Source of the DNA: Ruminococcaceae bacterium UBA1320
Lineage (GTDB): Bacteria; Bacillota; Clostridia; Oscillospirales; Ethanoligenentaceae
Assembly: GCA_002306975.1 (NCBI GenBank)
Contig: DBTI01000187.1
Span: 1-44,993 of the forward strand
Direction: 5' to 3'
Length of the DNA: 44,993 nt
The notes under the pieces are model-generated. The model was not told the origin of the DNA, did no database searches, and saw only the letters and a program-made list of their open reading frames with translations. Made by a program: the position numbers and the translations under genes. Below are positions 16,691 through 24,087 of the stretch, piece by piece; the stretch's first letter is position 1, and every line of letters begins with the position of its first letter.

Positions 16691-17415
16691 CATTTGGAGG
16701 CGCTGAATTTGAGCGTTCCGCAAAATATCGCAAAAGCCATTTTGTTTTGATAAGAATCATTCTGTAACAGCTTGCATTCATAAGGATTGGACAAGAAGCC
16801 ACATTCGACCATGACTGCGGGAGATTTCGCATGGTACAGTAAATAAAGATTCTTTTTCGCCGGGTAATTTTCCCTGCTGTTTTGCGGCTGCAGCATATTT
16901 ATAATGTCAGCCTGAATGAATTGGGCGAGTACCTTGCTTTTTTCATTGTTCGGCGAGTAAAAAACGACAGAGCCCTCATTTTTAGATGATTTATAAATAT
17001 TCTGATGGATACTGATAAAAACGGAATCGGGGTTGGAATTTACAATTGCGAGCCGGTTGTGCAGATCGGTAACCTTCTTCTTATGGATTGTGTTGCTGCC
17101 CTCGTCATATATTGCATTATCGTCTTCGCGTGTCAGGATAACGGAGTATCCGGCAACGAGAAAGAAGTTCCTAAGCTTTTGTGAAATCGAAAGATTGATA
17201 TCTTTTTCTATAACACCGTCGGTGCCAACAGCGCCGCCATCCGGATCTCCATGCCCGGGATCAATAATTACCGTTTTGTTTTCAACGTTTGCAGTTCCGG
17301 TTAGTAAATTGCTGCCGTAAGCGCTTACAAATATAACTGCGGATGCGATAAATAAAAAAGCACAAAGGATTACAGCTAATGACGACTTGGCTTTTTCAGT
17401 ACAATAAATATGCAT
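16690..17415 (-). CDS. N-acetylmuramoyl-L-alanine amidase, CwlD-like
   Basis: A 241-residue Amidase_3 family zinc enzyme that cleaves the bond between N-acetylmuramic acid and L-alanine in peptidoglycan. It has an N-terminal signal/anchor helix (residues about 10-32). Conserved motifs follow: IIDPGHGDPDGGA (first zinc His), DGVIEKDINLSIS (zinc Glu), ILTREDD, SVFISIHQN (zinc His) and the C-terminal AVMVECGFLSN with the catalytic Glu. Length and motifs fit CwlD, needed for muramic lactam formation in the spore cortex, though other amidases look similar. The ATG chosen follows GGAGG by 8 bases; an upstream TTG/ATG frame overlaps the ribosome site. It lies inside the accessory region, next to repeat copy B. 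Confidence 0.88.
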   Translation of the reverse strand: MHIYCTEKAKSSLAVILCAFLFIASAVIFVSAYGSNLLTGTANVENKTVIIDPGHGDPDGGAVGTDGVIEKDINLSISQKLRNFFLVAGYSVILTREDDNAIYDEGSNTIHKKKVTDLHNRLAIVNSNPDSVFISIHQNIYKSSKNEGSVVFYSPNNEKSKVLAQFIQADIINMLQPQNSRENYPAKKNLYLLYHAKSPAVMVECGFLSNPYECKLLQNDSYQNKMAFAIFCGTLKFSASK

Positions 17416-17576
17416 GGCAAACCATCCTCCGCAAAGAAACAATATGTTAAATGCAGCGGGATTATAACCAAAGATTTTGCTAATGAATTACTGTGCCACG
17501 CAATTAGGTTAAAGCTGATAAAATCATTGTTACTGATCATATTGTGTAACTCAAAATTTTATTGTATATCGATTAA

Positions 17577-18443
17577 CTATTTTATCAAAAGTACCAGCGT
17601 TCCGCTTATAAGCAGCATCAACCCGATGAGAGATTTCTTGGTAACCTTCTCTTTTAAGAAAAAATAGGAAAAGGCAACGGTCAGTACAATACTAAGCTGG
17701 TCTATTGGTACTACGATACTGGCTTCCCCCTCTTGCAATGCTCTATAATAGCACAGCCATGAAGAACCTGTTGCCACACCGGACAAGCAAATGAACACCC
17801 AGCTCTTTTTGTCAATCTTCGCAAATCCATTTTGCTTTTTTGTCAAAAACACAACGACCCAGGCCATTATTAAAACGACAATTGTGCGAATGGCAGTTCC
17901 CAAATTAGACTCTACGCCATGTATGCCGATCTTGCCCAGAATAGAGGTTAAACTGGCAAAAAGCGCAGACAAAAAAGCGTAAACAATCCATTTTGTGCTC
18001 GATGATTTGTTATTTCCCTCCACCTTCCTCTTTTGGATCATCATATATGTACCAACCGAAATCGGTATGATTGCAATAACTTTAATGACAGAGACCGGTT
18101 CTCCCAAAATTATAAATGCCAAAAGGATACTTAATACGGTGCTAAATTTATCAATTGGCGCTACTTTATTTACATTACCAAGTTGTAATGCTTTAAAATA
18201 ACAAATCCATGACCCTCCGGTGGCCAAACCCGATAAAACCAAGAAGATCAGCGTTTTACCGCTTATGCTTGAAATGGTATTTTCCGAGCCGACTATAAAC
18301 ACAATAAGCCAGGCGAAAATCAGAACTACCACTGTCCGGATAGCCGTCGCCACATTGGAATCGGTGTTTTTAATTCCGCACTTTGCCAGAATCGCTGTAA
18401 TTCCTGCAAACAGTGCCGCGCCAAACGCATAGAATAACCACAT
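17577..18443 (-). CDS. EamA/DMT superfamily transporter
   Basis: A 288-residue membrane protein with about ten helices arranged as two EamA repeats. The repeats are strikingly alike: ATAIRTVVVLIFAW in the first half and GTAIRTIVVLIMAW in the second, and LSGLATGGSWICYFKALQLG versus LSGVATGSSWLCYYRALQEG. Drug/metabolite transporters of this family export or import amino acids, nucleotides or other small molecules. The ribosome site AAGGAG precedes the ATG. It is transcribed alone, toward the amidase gene. The substrate is unknown. Confidence 0.9.
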   Translation of the reverse strand: MWLFYAFGAALFAGITAILAKCGIKNTDSNVATAIRTVVVLIFAWLIVFIVGSENTISSISGKTLIFLVLSGLATGGSWICYFKALQLGNVNKVAPIDKFSTVLSILLAFIILGEPVSVIKVIAIIPISVGTYMMIQKRKVEGNNKSSSTKWIVYAFLSALFASLTSILGKIGIHGVESNLGTAIRTIVVLIMAWVVVFLTKKQNGFAKIDKKSWVFICLSGVATGSSWLCYYRALQEGEASIVVPIDQLSIVLTVAFSYFFLKEKVTKKSLIGLMLLISGTLVLLIK

Positions 18444-18796
18444 GATTTTCTCCTTAACTTTTTGCTCTTTTAATGCTATACTTTATTCAATCCTATATTT
18501 CCAATTTGAAAAATCGTTTTACTTATAGCAATTATATTTTTTAAAAGGAAAATAAGAGGATGTTTTAAATTGCTACAGGTAAGTTTACCTTTTGTTTTGT
18601 AATATACCTTATATAACAGGGTGCGTCAAGTAGCTACAAGGTTGCACATTTTATAATTTGCGCTATTTTTTATCGCAGCAGACAAACCCAGTTCACTTAG
18701 AATTTTCGAACTTCGCGTCAGATTAATAACATAGCGCTTCTTATCATACAACGCACAGGGTTAGAAATAGGATAAAAGCGAAAAGGCGGTGAATGT
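18444..18796. other. Intergenic stretch without a recognised feature
   Basis: This 353-base gap separates the divergently transcribed EamA and flavin reductase genes. It is A+T-rich, holds no credible gene or strong hairpin, and presumably carries both promoters; none stands out. Confidence 0.5.
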
Positions 18797-19345
18797 ATGT
18801 CAATGACAGAATTACCGATTGAAAAAGCATTTATGCTGATTGAGCCGGGGCCTGCTATCCTTGTCACTACATGCGATGAGGGTCAAAACAATATTATGAC
18901 GATCACCTGGCATATGGTGATGGATTTTACCCCGCAGATCGCCCTGACGACCGGTCCGTGGAATCATTCGTTTAATGCCCTTATGCATACGAAAGAATGT
19001 GTGCTGGCGATCCCGACGGTTGACCTTGCAGAAAAAGTGGTCGGCATCGGTGACTGCTCCGGTTCATGTGTAGACAAATTTAAAAAATTCGAGCTGACGC
19101 CACTTTCTGCCGCCGATGTAAAGGCTCCGCTTATTTCTGAATGTCTTGCCTGTATTGAGTGCCGTGTGACGGACTATTTAAAACCGCCGGGCATTTTTAT
19201 TTTAGAGGGAATACGTGCTTGGATTGATCAAGAGCGAAAAGAACGCCGTACATTTCACGCCAACGGAGACGGCACATTTGTTGTGGACGGAGATTCCATT
19301 AATCTTCGCAGCCTGATGGAAGATAAATTACCGTCAGGTGTTTGA
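18797..19345 (+). CDS. Flavin reductase-like domain protein
   Basis: A 182-residue protein of the flavin reductase-like (FMN-binding split barrel) family. Visible traits are the GPAILVTTCDEGQNNIMTITW opening, where the Thr and Asn residues contact FMN, the LTTGPWNHSFNAL block and the ECVLAIPT segment. Members bind FMN and reduce flavin or act as small flavoprotein oxidoreductases; many clostridial homologues have no assigned substrate. GGCGGTG precedes the start. Cysteines are frequent in its middle (GDCSGSCVDK, ECLACIECRV), with no recognised metal site. A truncated regulator remnant and a membrane protein gene follow. Confidence 0.85.
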   Translation: MSMTELPIEKAFMLIEPGPAILVTTCDEGQNNIMTITWHMVMDFTPQIALTTGPWNHSFNALMHTKECVLAIPTVDLAEKVVGIGDCSGSCVDKFKKFELTPLSAADVKAPLISECLACIECRVTDYLKPPGIFILEGIRAWIDQERKERRTFHANGDGTFVVDGDSINLRSLMEDKLPSGV

Positions 19346-19376
19346 TATTCGCAGACAGATAACGTAGGAGGTAATA

Positions 19377-19415
19377 ATGGACAGCAGGCTGAAGGAAATA
19401 AGGAAGAGCTCCTGA
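19377..19415 (+). pseudogene. Start of a regulator-like gene, truncated after 12 codons
   Basis: A perfect TAGGAGG site precedes an ATG that opens MDSRLKEIRKSS and then a stop. The peptide looks like the first residues of many XRE-type helix-turn-helix regulators (xSRLKEIRKS...). The continuation is absent, so this seems to be the leftover 5' end of a deleted gene. A chance match cannot be excluded. Confidence 0.35.
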
Positions 19416-19434
19416 TCGGCTTATAATCGACGAT

Positions 19435-19947
19435 TTGGAAAAGGGAAACAAGAGGTTAGTTATGTTTGGAACATTAGGATTCTCATATGTAGGGGTAATT
19501 TTTCTATGCTGCTTATTTATCCCTAACATTTTTTATGGATTACATCTGCCCACAGATAATTTAAAAATAAGTGAAAATAGGATTCTATTGGCTTTTGAAA
19601 GAACAGGGCAGGTTTTATGTACCGCAATGGTGGTAATCTTTGATGATTTTAATATTCATGAGATTAATCTTTGGAGCATCTGGTTGTGCATAGCATTCAT
19701 ATTAATGGCTTTGTATTTGTTCTGCTGGGGAAGATATTTCGCCGGAAATCATGTATCCAGAGACTTTTACAGACCATTTTTAGGCATACCTTTGCCACTA
19801 GCAGTTTTACCTGTGGCTGCGGTGCTTTTGCTATCGGTTTATGGGAAAGTAATATGGCTGGCGATTGCCACGATGATTTTTGGGATAGGCCATATTGGTA
19901 TTACAGCGCAACATTGGATTGCTGTTAAAAAATCTGGAAAAGAGTAG
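19435..19947 (+). CDS. Predicted membrane protein of unknown function
   Basis: A protein of up to 170 residues with four to five membrane helices (about residues 13-33, 52-68, 76-97, 120-137 and 141-157). Conserved-looking features are a Cys-Trp-Gly-Arg-Tyr-Phe segment after the third helix and GHIGITAQHW near the end. No named family is recognised. The start is uncertain: AAGAGG precedes the in-frame ATG at 19462, which would remove nine residues. It is the last gene before the decayed tRNA-Ser copy. Confidence 0.65.
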   Translation: MEKGNKRLVMFGTLGFSYVGVIFLCCLFIPNIFYGLHLPTDNLKISENRILLAFERTGQVLCTAMVVIFDDFNIHEINLWSIWLCIAFILMALYLFCWGRYFAGNHVSRDFYRPFLGIPLPLAVLPVAAVLLLSVYGKVIWLAIATMIFGIGHIGITAQHWIAVKKSGKE

Positions 19948-19998
19948 TTCAGGTTAATAAATTACTGAATAAAATAGATATCCATGCAAAATGAACAT

Positions 19999-20055
19999 TG
20001 GATATATCGTGCGGTGCGGAAATGCGCCCATGGGTTAATCCCACTCTTTCCACCG
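19999..20055 (+). pseudogene. Decayed 3' half of tRNA-Ser
   Basis: From the anticodon arm onward the sequence follows the intact tRNA-Ser at 4544: ATCGTGCGGTGCGGAAATG, then the variable arm, GGGTTAATCCCACTC (T-arm missing two bases) and TTTCCACCGC. The 5' half is not present. Similarity continues through the terminator. This is what a tRNA-site integration boundary or a segmental duplication leaves behind. Confidence 0.75.
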
Positions 20056-20215
20056 CATCAGTTGCATTGTAGGCAGTACGCGCACTTCACTTTTGTGGAG
20101 TGCGTTTTGTTTATCCCGCGATTTTGCCCTATATCTTTTTTGATCTGACTTTCTCAAAAAAATAGCCGCGAATCGAGCATTTATGCAGGTTCACGGCTAT
20201 TTTCTGTATTTATAA
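20056..20215 (+). repeat. Downstream part of repeat copy C, with two hairpins
   Basis: The first part (CAGTTGCATTGTAGGCAGTA, then the terminator hairpin at 20081-20104 plus TTTTG) matches the sequence after the intact tRNA-Ser. The second part matches copy B at 16600-16690 and includes ATAGCCGCGAA pairing with TTCACGGCTAT, ending in TTTT at about 20205, a second likely terminator. Confidence 0.75.
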
Positions 20216-20274
20216 ATTTTATCTGCTTGCTTTAAACTCGTTTTATTATTTCAAATAAAAACGGGAAAACAGGG

Positions 20275-20326
20275 TATTATCTCTCCCCGCCGAAGGCCAT
20301 TCTCTTCGGCAGAGGGAGATAACATA
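20275..20326. repeat. GC-rich dispersed hairpin, copy 1
   Basis: TTATCTCTCCCCGCCGAAG pairs imperfectly with CTTCGGCAGAGGGAGATAA. Outer TTATCT and inner CCCCGCC/GGCGGGG-like parts recur at 23905, 30695 and 31573. It lies after the 3' end of the unrecognised protein gene, so it may also serve as a terminator. Confidence 0.6.
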
Positions 20327-20361
20327 ATTATTCCACTTTAACTTTGTAACTGCTATCGTGT

Positions 20362-21510
20362 TTATTTCGCCTGATGACCTAAAAACTTATCAACAGGAAT
20401 AACAGTGAGCGCAACAACTATTGGAACAGTCGGCAAACTGGTAATCAGGACGGTCATGCTGCCATCTTGATTGAAGGTTACATTTGTGTTTGAACCCGAA
20501 CTTCCGCCGGTTGTGTAGAACGGCCACATCCCCGCACCCGAATTATTATGGATTGTTTGCTGATCATTCTGACTGAATTTTGCATCGGAGGTTACGGTAA
20601 CATTCATTGTATCCACCACCACAAGTGATGTCGCGAATCTGGGCATGTTACCGCTGTTCGGGTCGAATGTGCTCTTCCAAGTGATTGGACTTTGAGTATT
20701 CCACAATTTCGGATCATTAGGATTATTGTACGCTGTTGCCATTGCACTGGAGTTGTACCAGTCCCCCGGTGTTGCGGCAAATTGCAGAACATGAGCAAAT
20801 GAAGCGCTAACAGAGATGTTGCTGGAGGCAAACTGTTGGCTGATTGAGGACTGGTAGTTGCTGCTTCCCCAAAGTCCAAAGAATCCGGAATTACTTCCCT
20901 GTGTCCATGAGCTGGATACATTGCTGTTCATGCTGCTACTGTTAACAGTAAATTTTCGGGATGGAGCGCTGGCAAGCTCAGATTGGAGAGTAGTAATACC
21001 GGGGACCCAATTAATGTCATTGGCTCCGGAAGGTTTATACATGATATCACTCATTTGGGCGTTGCTGATCGGGTCAAGCAGCATTTTCGCTAAATCGGAT
21101 GCACCGATAGTTGCTACAGACTGATAACCGTTTATCATAGCCCAGCTGCGGAAAGTCATTGGGAGATTTGATACCGACGGAGGCGGTGATATCGTTTTTA
21201 CGTATGCTTGCCAATCAGCATAACATTGTTCACCAACGTCAGCTTTAAAACTGTTTGGCGCAGCGTTTAATGCAGAAAGAAGTCCGCTGTAGTCACTTCC
21301 AAACTGGTTGCCTCCACTGGAAATGTAGTTTTGGGTCAGCGAAAATGGAGGGATGTTGTTTAAGTAATTCCAGAGAAGCAGGTTCCCCTGACTTCCTGTC
21401 GAAAGGGGAGTAGACGGCTGTACCACTTGAACCGGGTCACTCTGACTGAATCCCAGACCTTGAATAAATGCATTATAAAATCCATTCTGTAAATCCAAAA
21501 ATGTAGCCAT
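20362..21510 (-). CDS. Unrecognised Ser/Asn/Trp-rich protein
   Basis: A 382-residue protein with no signal peptide or membrane segment and no family I recognise. The N-terminal third (MATFLDLQNGFYNAF...) is mixed; the middle (residues about 195-250) is extremely rich in Ser, Asn, Gly and Trp; the C-terminal part has alternating beta-strand patterns (SLVVVDTMNVTVTSD, TNVTFNQDGSMTVLIT, IVVALTVIPV). Such a pattern fits a beta-rich binding or pore-type protein, but this is only an impression. AAGGAG precedes the start. The 147-base A+T-rich gap before it separates it from a two-component system on the same strand, which could control it. Confidence 0.6.
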   Translation of the reverse strand: MATFLDLQNGFYNAFIQGLGFSQSDPVQVVQPSTPLSTGSQGNLLLWNYLNNIPPFSLTQNYISSGGNQFGSDYSGLLSALNAAPNSFKADVGEQCYADWQAYVKTISPPPSVSNLPMTFRSWAMINGYQSVATIGASDLAKMLLDPISNAQMSDIMYKPSGANDINWVPGITTLQSELASAPSRKFTVNSSSMNSNVSSSWTQGSNSGFFGLWGSSNYQSSISQQFASSNISVSASFAHVLQFAATPGDWYNSSAMATAYNNPNDPKLWNTQSPITWKSTFDPNSGNMPRFATSLVVVDTMNVTVTSDAKFSQNDQQTIHNNSGAGMWPFYTTGGSSGSNTNVTFNQDGSMTVLITSLPTVPIVVALTVIPVDKFLGHQAK

Positions 21511-21657
21511 AATAATCTCCTTAATTGTTATTTTTTATACTTAAAAAGCCCACATTTTGCAAAATGTACTATTATATTAACATTAATATTACATAAATGC
21601 AATATTATGTTTGTAAATTGTAATAAATTATCATATATTATAATTGTAAATAGGAAT

Positions 21658-22260
21658 TTATGTCGAAAAATAGAAGTAATCATTAAGATTAGAAATTAAT
21701 CTTTCAAGCTCTTTTTGACTTTTCAGTCCGAACTTTTTCAAAATCACGGTTTTTTGATTGGCAATTGTTTTTTGAGATGACTGCAATCGGTAATCGTGTT
21801 TGAATAAACTTTGCAAAACTGCTTGCTCGGCCACAGTAAGGTCGTTTAAAATCAGTGAAGAAATCATTTGCTCCTGAGGAGTATGCCCTTTTGATGCTTT
21901 TCTGATGGTTTCCACCAAAAATTCAAATTGGCTTTTAAAAACGTACCCGGAGGCAAAGGATTTTTTGCTTGCTTCAATGATGATCTGAGGGCTTTCAAAG
22001 GCAGTCAGGATTATTACCTTGGCGTTGGAAGAAAGATGGATATCCTTTGCGGCGTCGATTCCGTCCATGTTAGAGGAAGAAAGGTTCAAATCCATCAACA
22101 CAATGTCGGGTTTAAGCCGTGCAGCCATTATAACCGCGTCTTCTCTTACGGAACAGCGGCCAACGATCTCCATATCGGGTTGGGCAGACAGGGTCTTTGT
22201 TATCAGATATGTAAAATCGCTGTCGTTTTCCACAATCAAAACACGGATATTCTCAGTCAT
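21658..22260 (-). CDS. Response regulator with degenerate LuxR-type output domain
   Basis: A 200-residue protein. Residues 5-120 form a receiver domain: acidic N12-D13, phospho-acceptor D57 in IVLMDLNL, the switch Thr in VIILTAF and the conserved Lys in GYVFKS. The C-terminal 55 residues align by eye with a NarL/LuxR helix-turn-helix (LTVAEQAVLQSLF, then QKTVILKKFGLKSQKELERL), but the usual EIA..L and KTVKxHxxxI residues are largely lost. It may bind DNA in an altered way or act through protein contact. It lies 14 bases downstream of the histidine kinase gene and is surely its partner. Confidence 0.88.
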   Translation of the reverse strand: MTENIRVLIVENDSDFTYLITKTLSAQPDMEIVGRCSVREDAVIMAARLKPDIVLMDLNLSSSNMDGIDAAKDIHLSSNAKVIILTAFESPQIIIEASKKSFASGYVFKSQFEFLVETIRKASKGHTPQEQMISSLILNDLTVAEQAVLQSLFKHDYRLQSSQKTIANQKTVILKKFGLKSQKELERLISNLNDYFYFST

Positions 22261-22274
22261 TTATTTCTCCTCAA

Positions 22275-23657
22275 TTAAAGTACATCGTGATGCTTTGGAA
22301 AATACAAATAAAATGTTGTGCCTTCGCCGAGCCCGCTGTGTACCTCAATTTTGCCGCCATGCTTTTGCATTACTCTGTAACAATAAAAAAGCCCAAGCCC
22401 AAAATGTCCGTTGCCGCCTCTGCTTGTATAAAAAGGATCAGAAAGGTGGGGCAGCGCCTCTTTTTTTATACCGGCGCCGTTATCCTTAACCATCAGGATA
22501 ACGTGTTTTTTATTGCTGTTGTCCAGTTCAATAGTAATAGTCCCATTATCATTAACCGCGTCCGACGCGTTATTTAACAGGTTGTTCAAAACCTCTGTTA
22601 TATGAAATGGGTCGCAGAGAATGTTGATATCTTTTGCACAGTTGTTGGTAAAACTGATGTTTTTAACATCACGCTTTCGCGCGTCTTCAATGCAGCTTTG
22701 AATTAATTCATAGATAGAACAGCTGCTGCAAGTTAACTGAATGTCTTTTGAATAAAGCTGTGTTTTATTGATTGACTGCTTCAATCGGTCAACCGAGCGA
22801 GAGATAATTTTAAATTCTTCCGAAGGTTCTTCCTTTGATTTTGCCGCAAGGTTATTGGAGCACCATTCGATTTTTGCAACCTCGTTTTTTAGAAAATGGT
22901 TCATATACTGGGTCCCCTGCTGAACCGTTCTGACTTCGGAACCCCATTTATAGTTGATTCTTTCTAATTTGATGCCCATGATGCCTTCCCGGAATGCCAT
23001 AACGAGATAATATCCGAGAAGAATAAAGATAAGCGCTGCGTTGCCTTCCCAAATTTTAAAAAGAGCTTTTATATTGAGTGCGTGAATAACAAAAATGGTG
23101 ATAAGCCAATACCATAAAAGGGGAAGTAGCAAGACAGCCACTCTTCTTTTCTGCCCGCGCCAGGTAGGGTTTGTCTCCTCTATAACTGTGCGGATCATGA
23201 TCACTGTGATTGCTATGCCATAGGTAAGGTTATATATGGATATCAATAACCAGAAAAGCTGATCGTTAAGCTGATATTGCCGATACTGCGAAGGGTTATA
23301 TATAAAAACTAATGCTGCGGCAAAAACAGCAATTGCGACATAAACAATCTTTTTCGCTTTTATGTTTGAATAGAAAAAGCCGAAGATTAAAGAAGAGGGC
23401 ATCGCCAAAAGATACAAAACGGCAGTCATTATGGAATACATTGTTTCAGACTGAGAACTTGATAAAACAGGCAAATGCTTGTCGGAAAGAAATGGGATTA
23501 GATCAAAATAGATATATTCTTTAAATACACCCAGACTTAAAATCAGTCCGCTTATAAAGCACCATTGGTTTATTCGGCTGTGTCTGTTTGATAACAATAC
23601 GACTGTAAAAAAAGTCCAGATAAGCAGAGTGAAAATAAGGTTTATTCCACCGGGCAT
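22275..23657 (-). CDS. Membrane sensor histidine kinase
   Basis: A 460-residue kinase. The first 230 residues hold about seven membrane helices and no large outside loop, so the signal may be a membrane or lipid cue. A short cytoplasmic helix carries the probable phospho-acceptor His (codon 22896-22898, in QYMNHFLKNE). The ATPase domain has the N box (LNNLLNNASDAV), G1 (VKDNGAGI), F box and G2 (GGNGHFGLGLFYC). The start chosen is the ATG after GGGGGC; an in-frame ATG five codons upstream and longer frames lack ribosome sites. It precedes its response regulator on the same strand and is divergent from the Ser/Thr kinase cluster. Confidence 0.9.
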   Translation of the reverse strand: MPGGINLIFTLLIWTFFTVVLLSNRHSRINQWCFISGLILSLGVFKEYIYFDLIPFLSDKHLPVLSSSQSETMYSIMTAVLYLLAMPSSLIFGFFYSNIKAKKIVYVAIAVFAAALVFIYNPSQYRQYQLNDQLFWLLISIYNLTYGIAITVIMIRTVIEETNPTWRGQKRRVAVLLLPLLWYWLITIFVIHALNIKALFKIWEGNAALIFILLGYYLVMAFREGIMGIKLERINYKWGSEVRTVQQGTQYMNHFLKNEVAKIEWCSNNLAAKSKEEPSEEFKIISRSVDRLKQSINKTQLYSKDIQLTCSSCSIYELIQSCIEDARKRDVKNISFTNNCAKDINILCDPFHITEVLNNLLNNASDAVNDNGTITIELDNSNKKHVILMVKDNGAGIKKEALPHLSDPFYTSRGGNGHFGLGLFYCYRVMQKHGGKIEVHSGLGEGTTFYLYFPKHHDVL

Positions 23658-23904
23658 ATTATGCGCCCCCATTCTAAAATAATTATATCTGTTCTTTATT
23701 ATAGAAACAAGGCAATACATATCAGTTTTCCTATAAAATTTAGGAACAGACCATATATTTTTTATGATAAAATAATTATAAATAACGATAAACTTAGTCA
23801 ATTATGGTTTAATGCCTTCGTTTTTTGACAAATCTTGTTTGGCAGATTAACGGAGGTTTTAAACCATATTGAATATAAGACAATAAAGTTGAATAGTTTT
23901 GTTG

Positions 23905-23935
23905 TTCTTCCCCGCACCCGGCGGGGAAGATAATA
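23905..23935. repeat. GC-rich dispersed hairpin, copy 2
   Basis: CTTCCCCGC and GCGGGGAAG form a perfect 9-bp stem around ACCCG, followed by ATAATATT as in the other copies. It lies in the 430-base divergent gap between the histidine kinase and the Ser/Thr kinase. The rest of that gap is A+T-rich with no gene. Confidence 0.6.
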
Positions 23936-24087
23936 TTCTGAAGCAGATAATTTACAAATCAATTATGGTTAAAAAAATTTTTTCTACGTATTTATATTAA
24001 AGAAGAGAAACATTCCCGGTTTTTGCTTTTTGAAAATGTAATCGCAACAGGTTTTGAACGTATAGCTTTAATTTTATTTTTGGGGGA

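Noticed and set aside
16690..17442. A longer amidase start at 17442.
   Set aside because: The GGAGG site lies inside that extension, 8 bases before the ATG at 17415, so the shorter start is better.
4544..20215. A complete prophage or integrative conjugative element.
   Set aside because: No integrase, excisionase, capsid, terminase, relaxase or type IV secretion gene is seen between the repeats.
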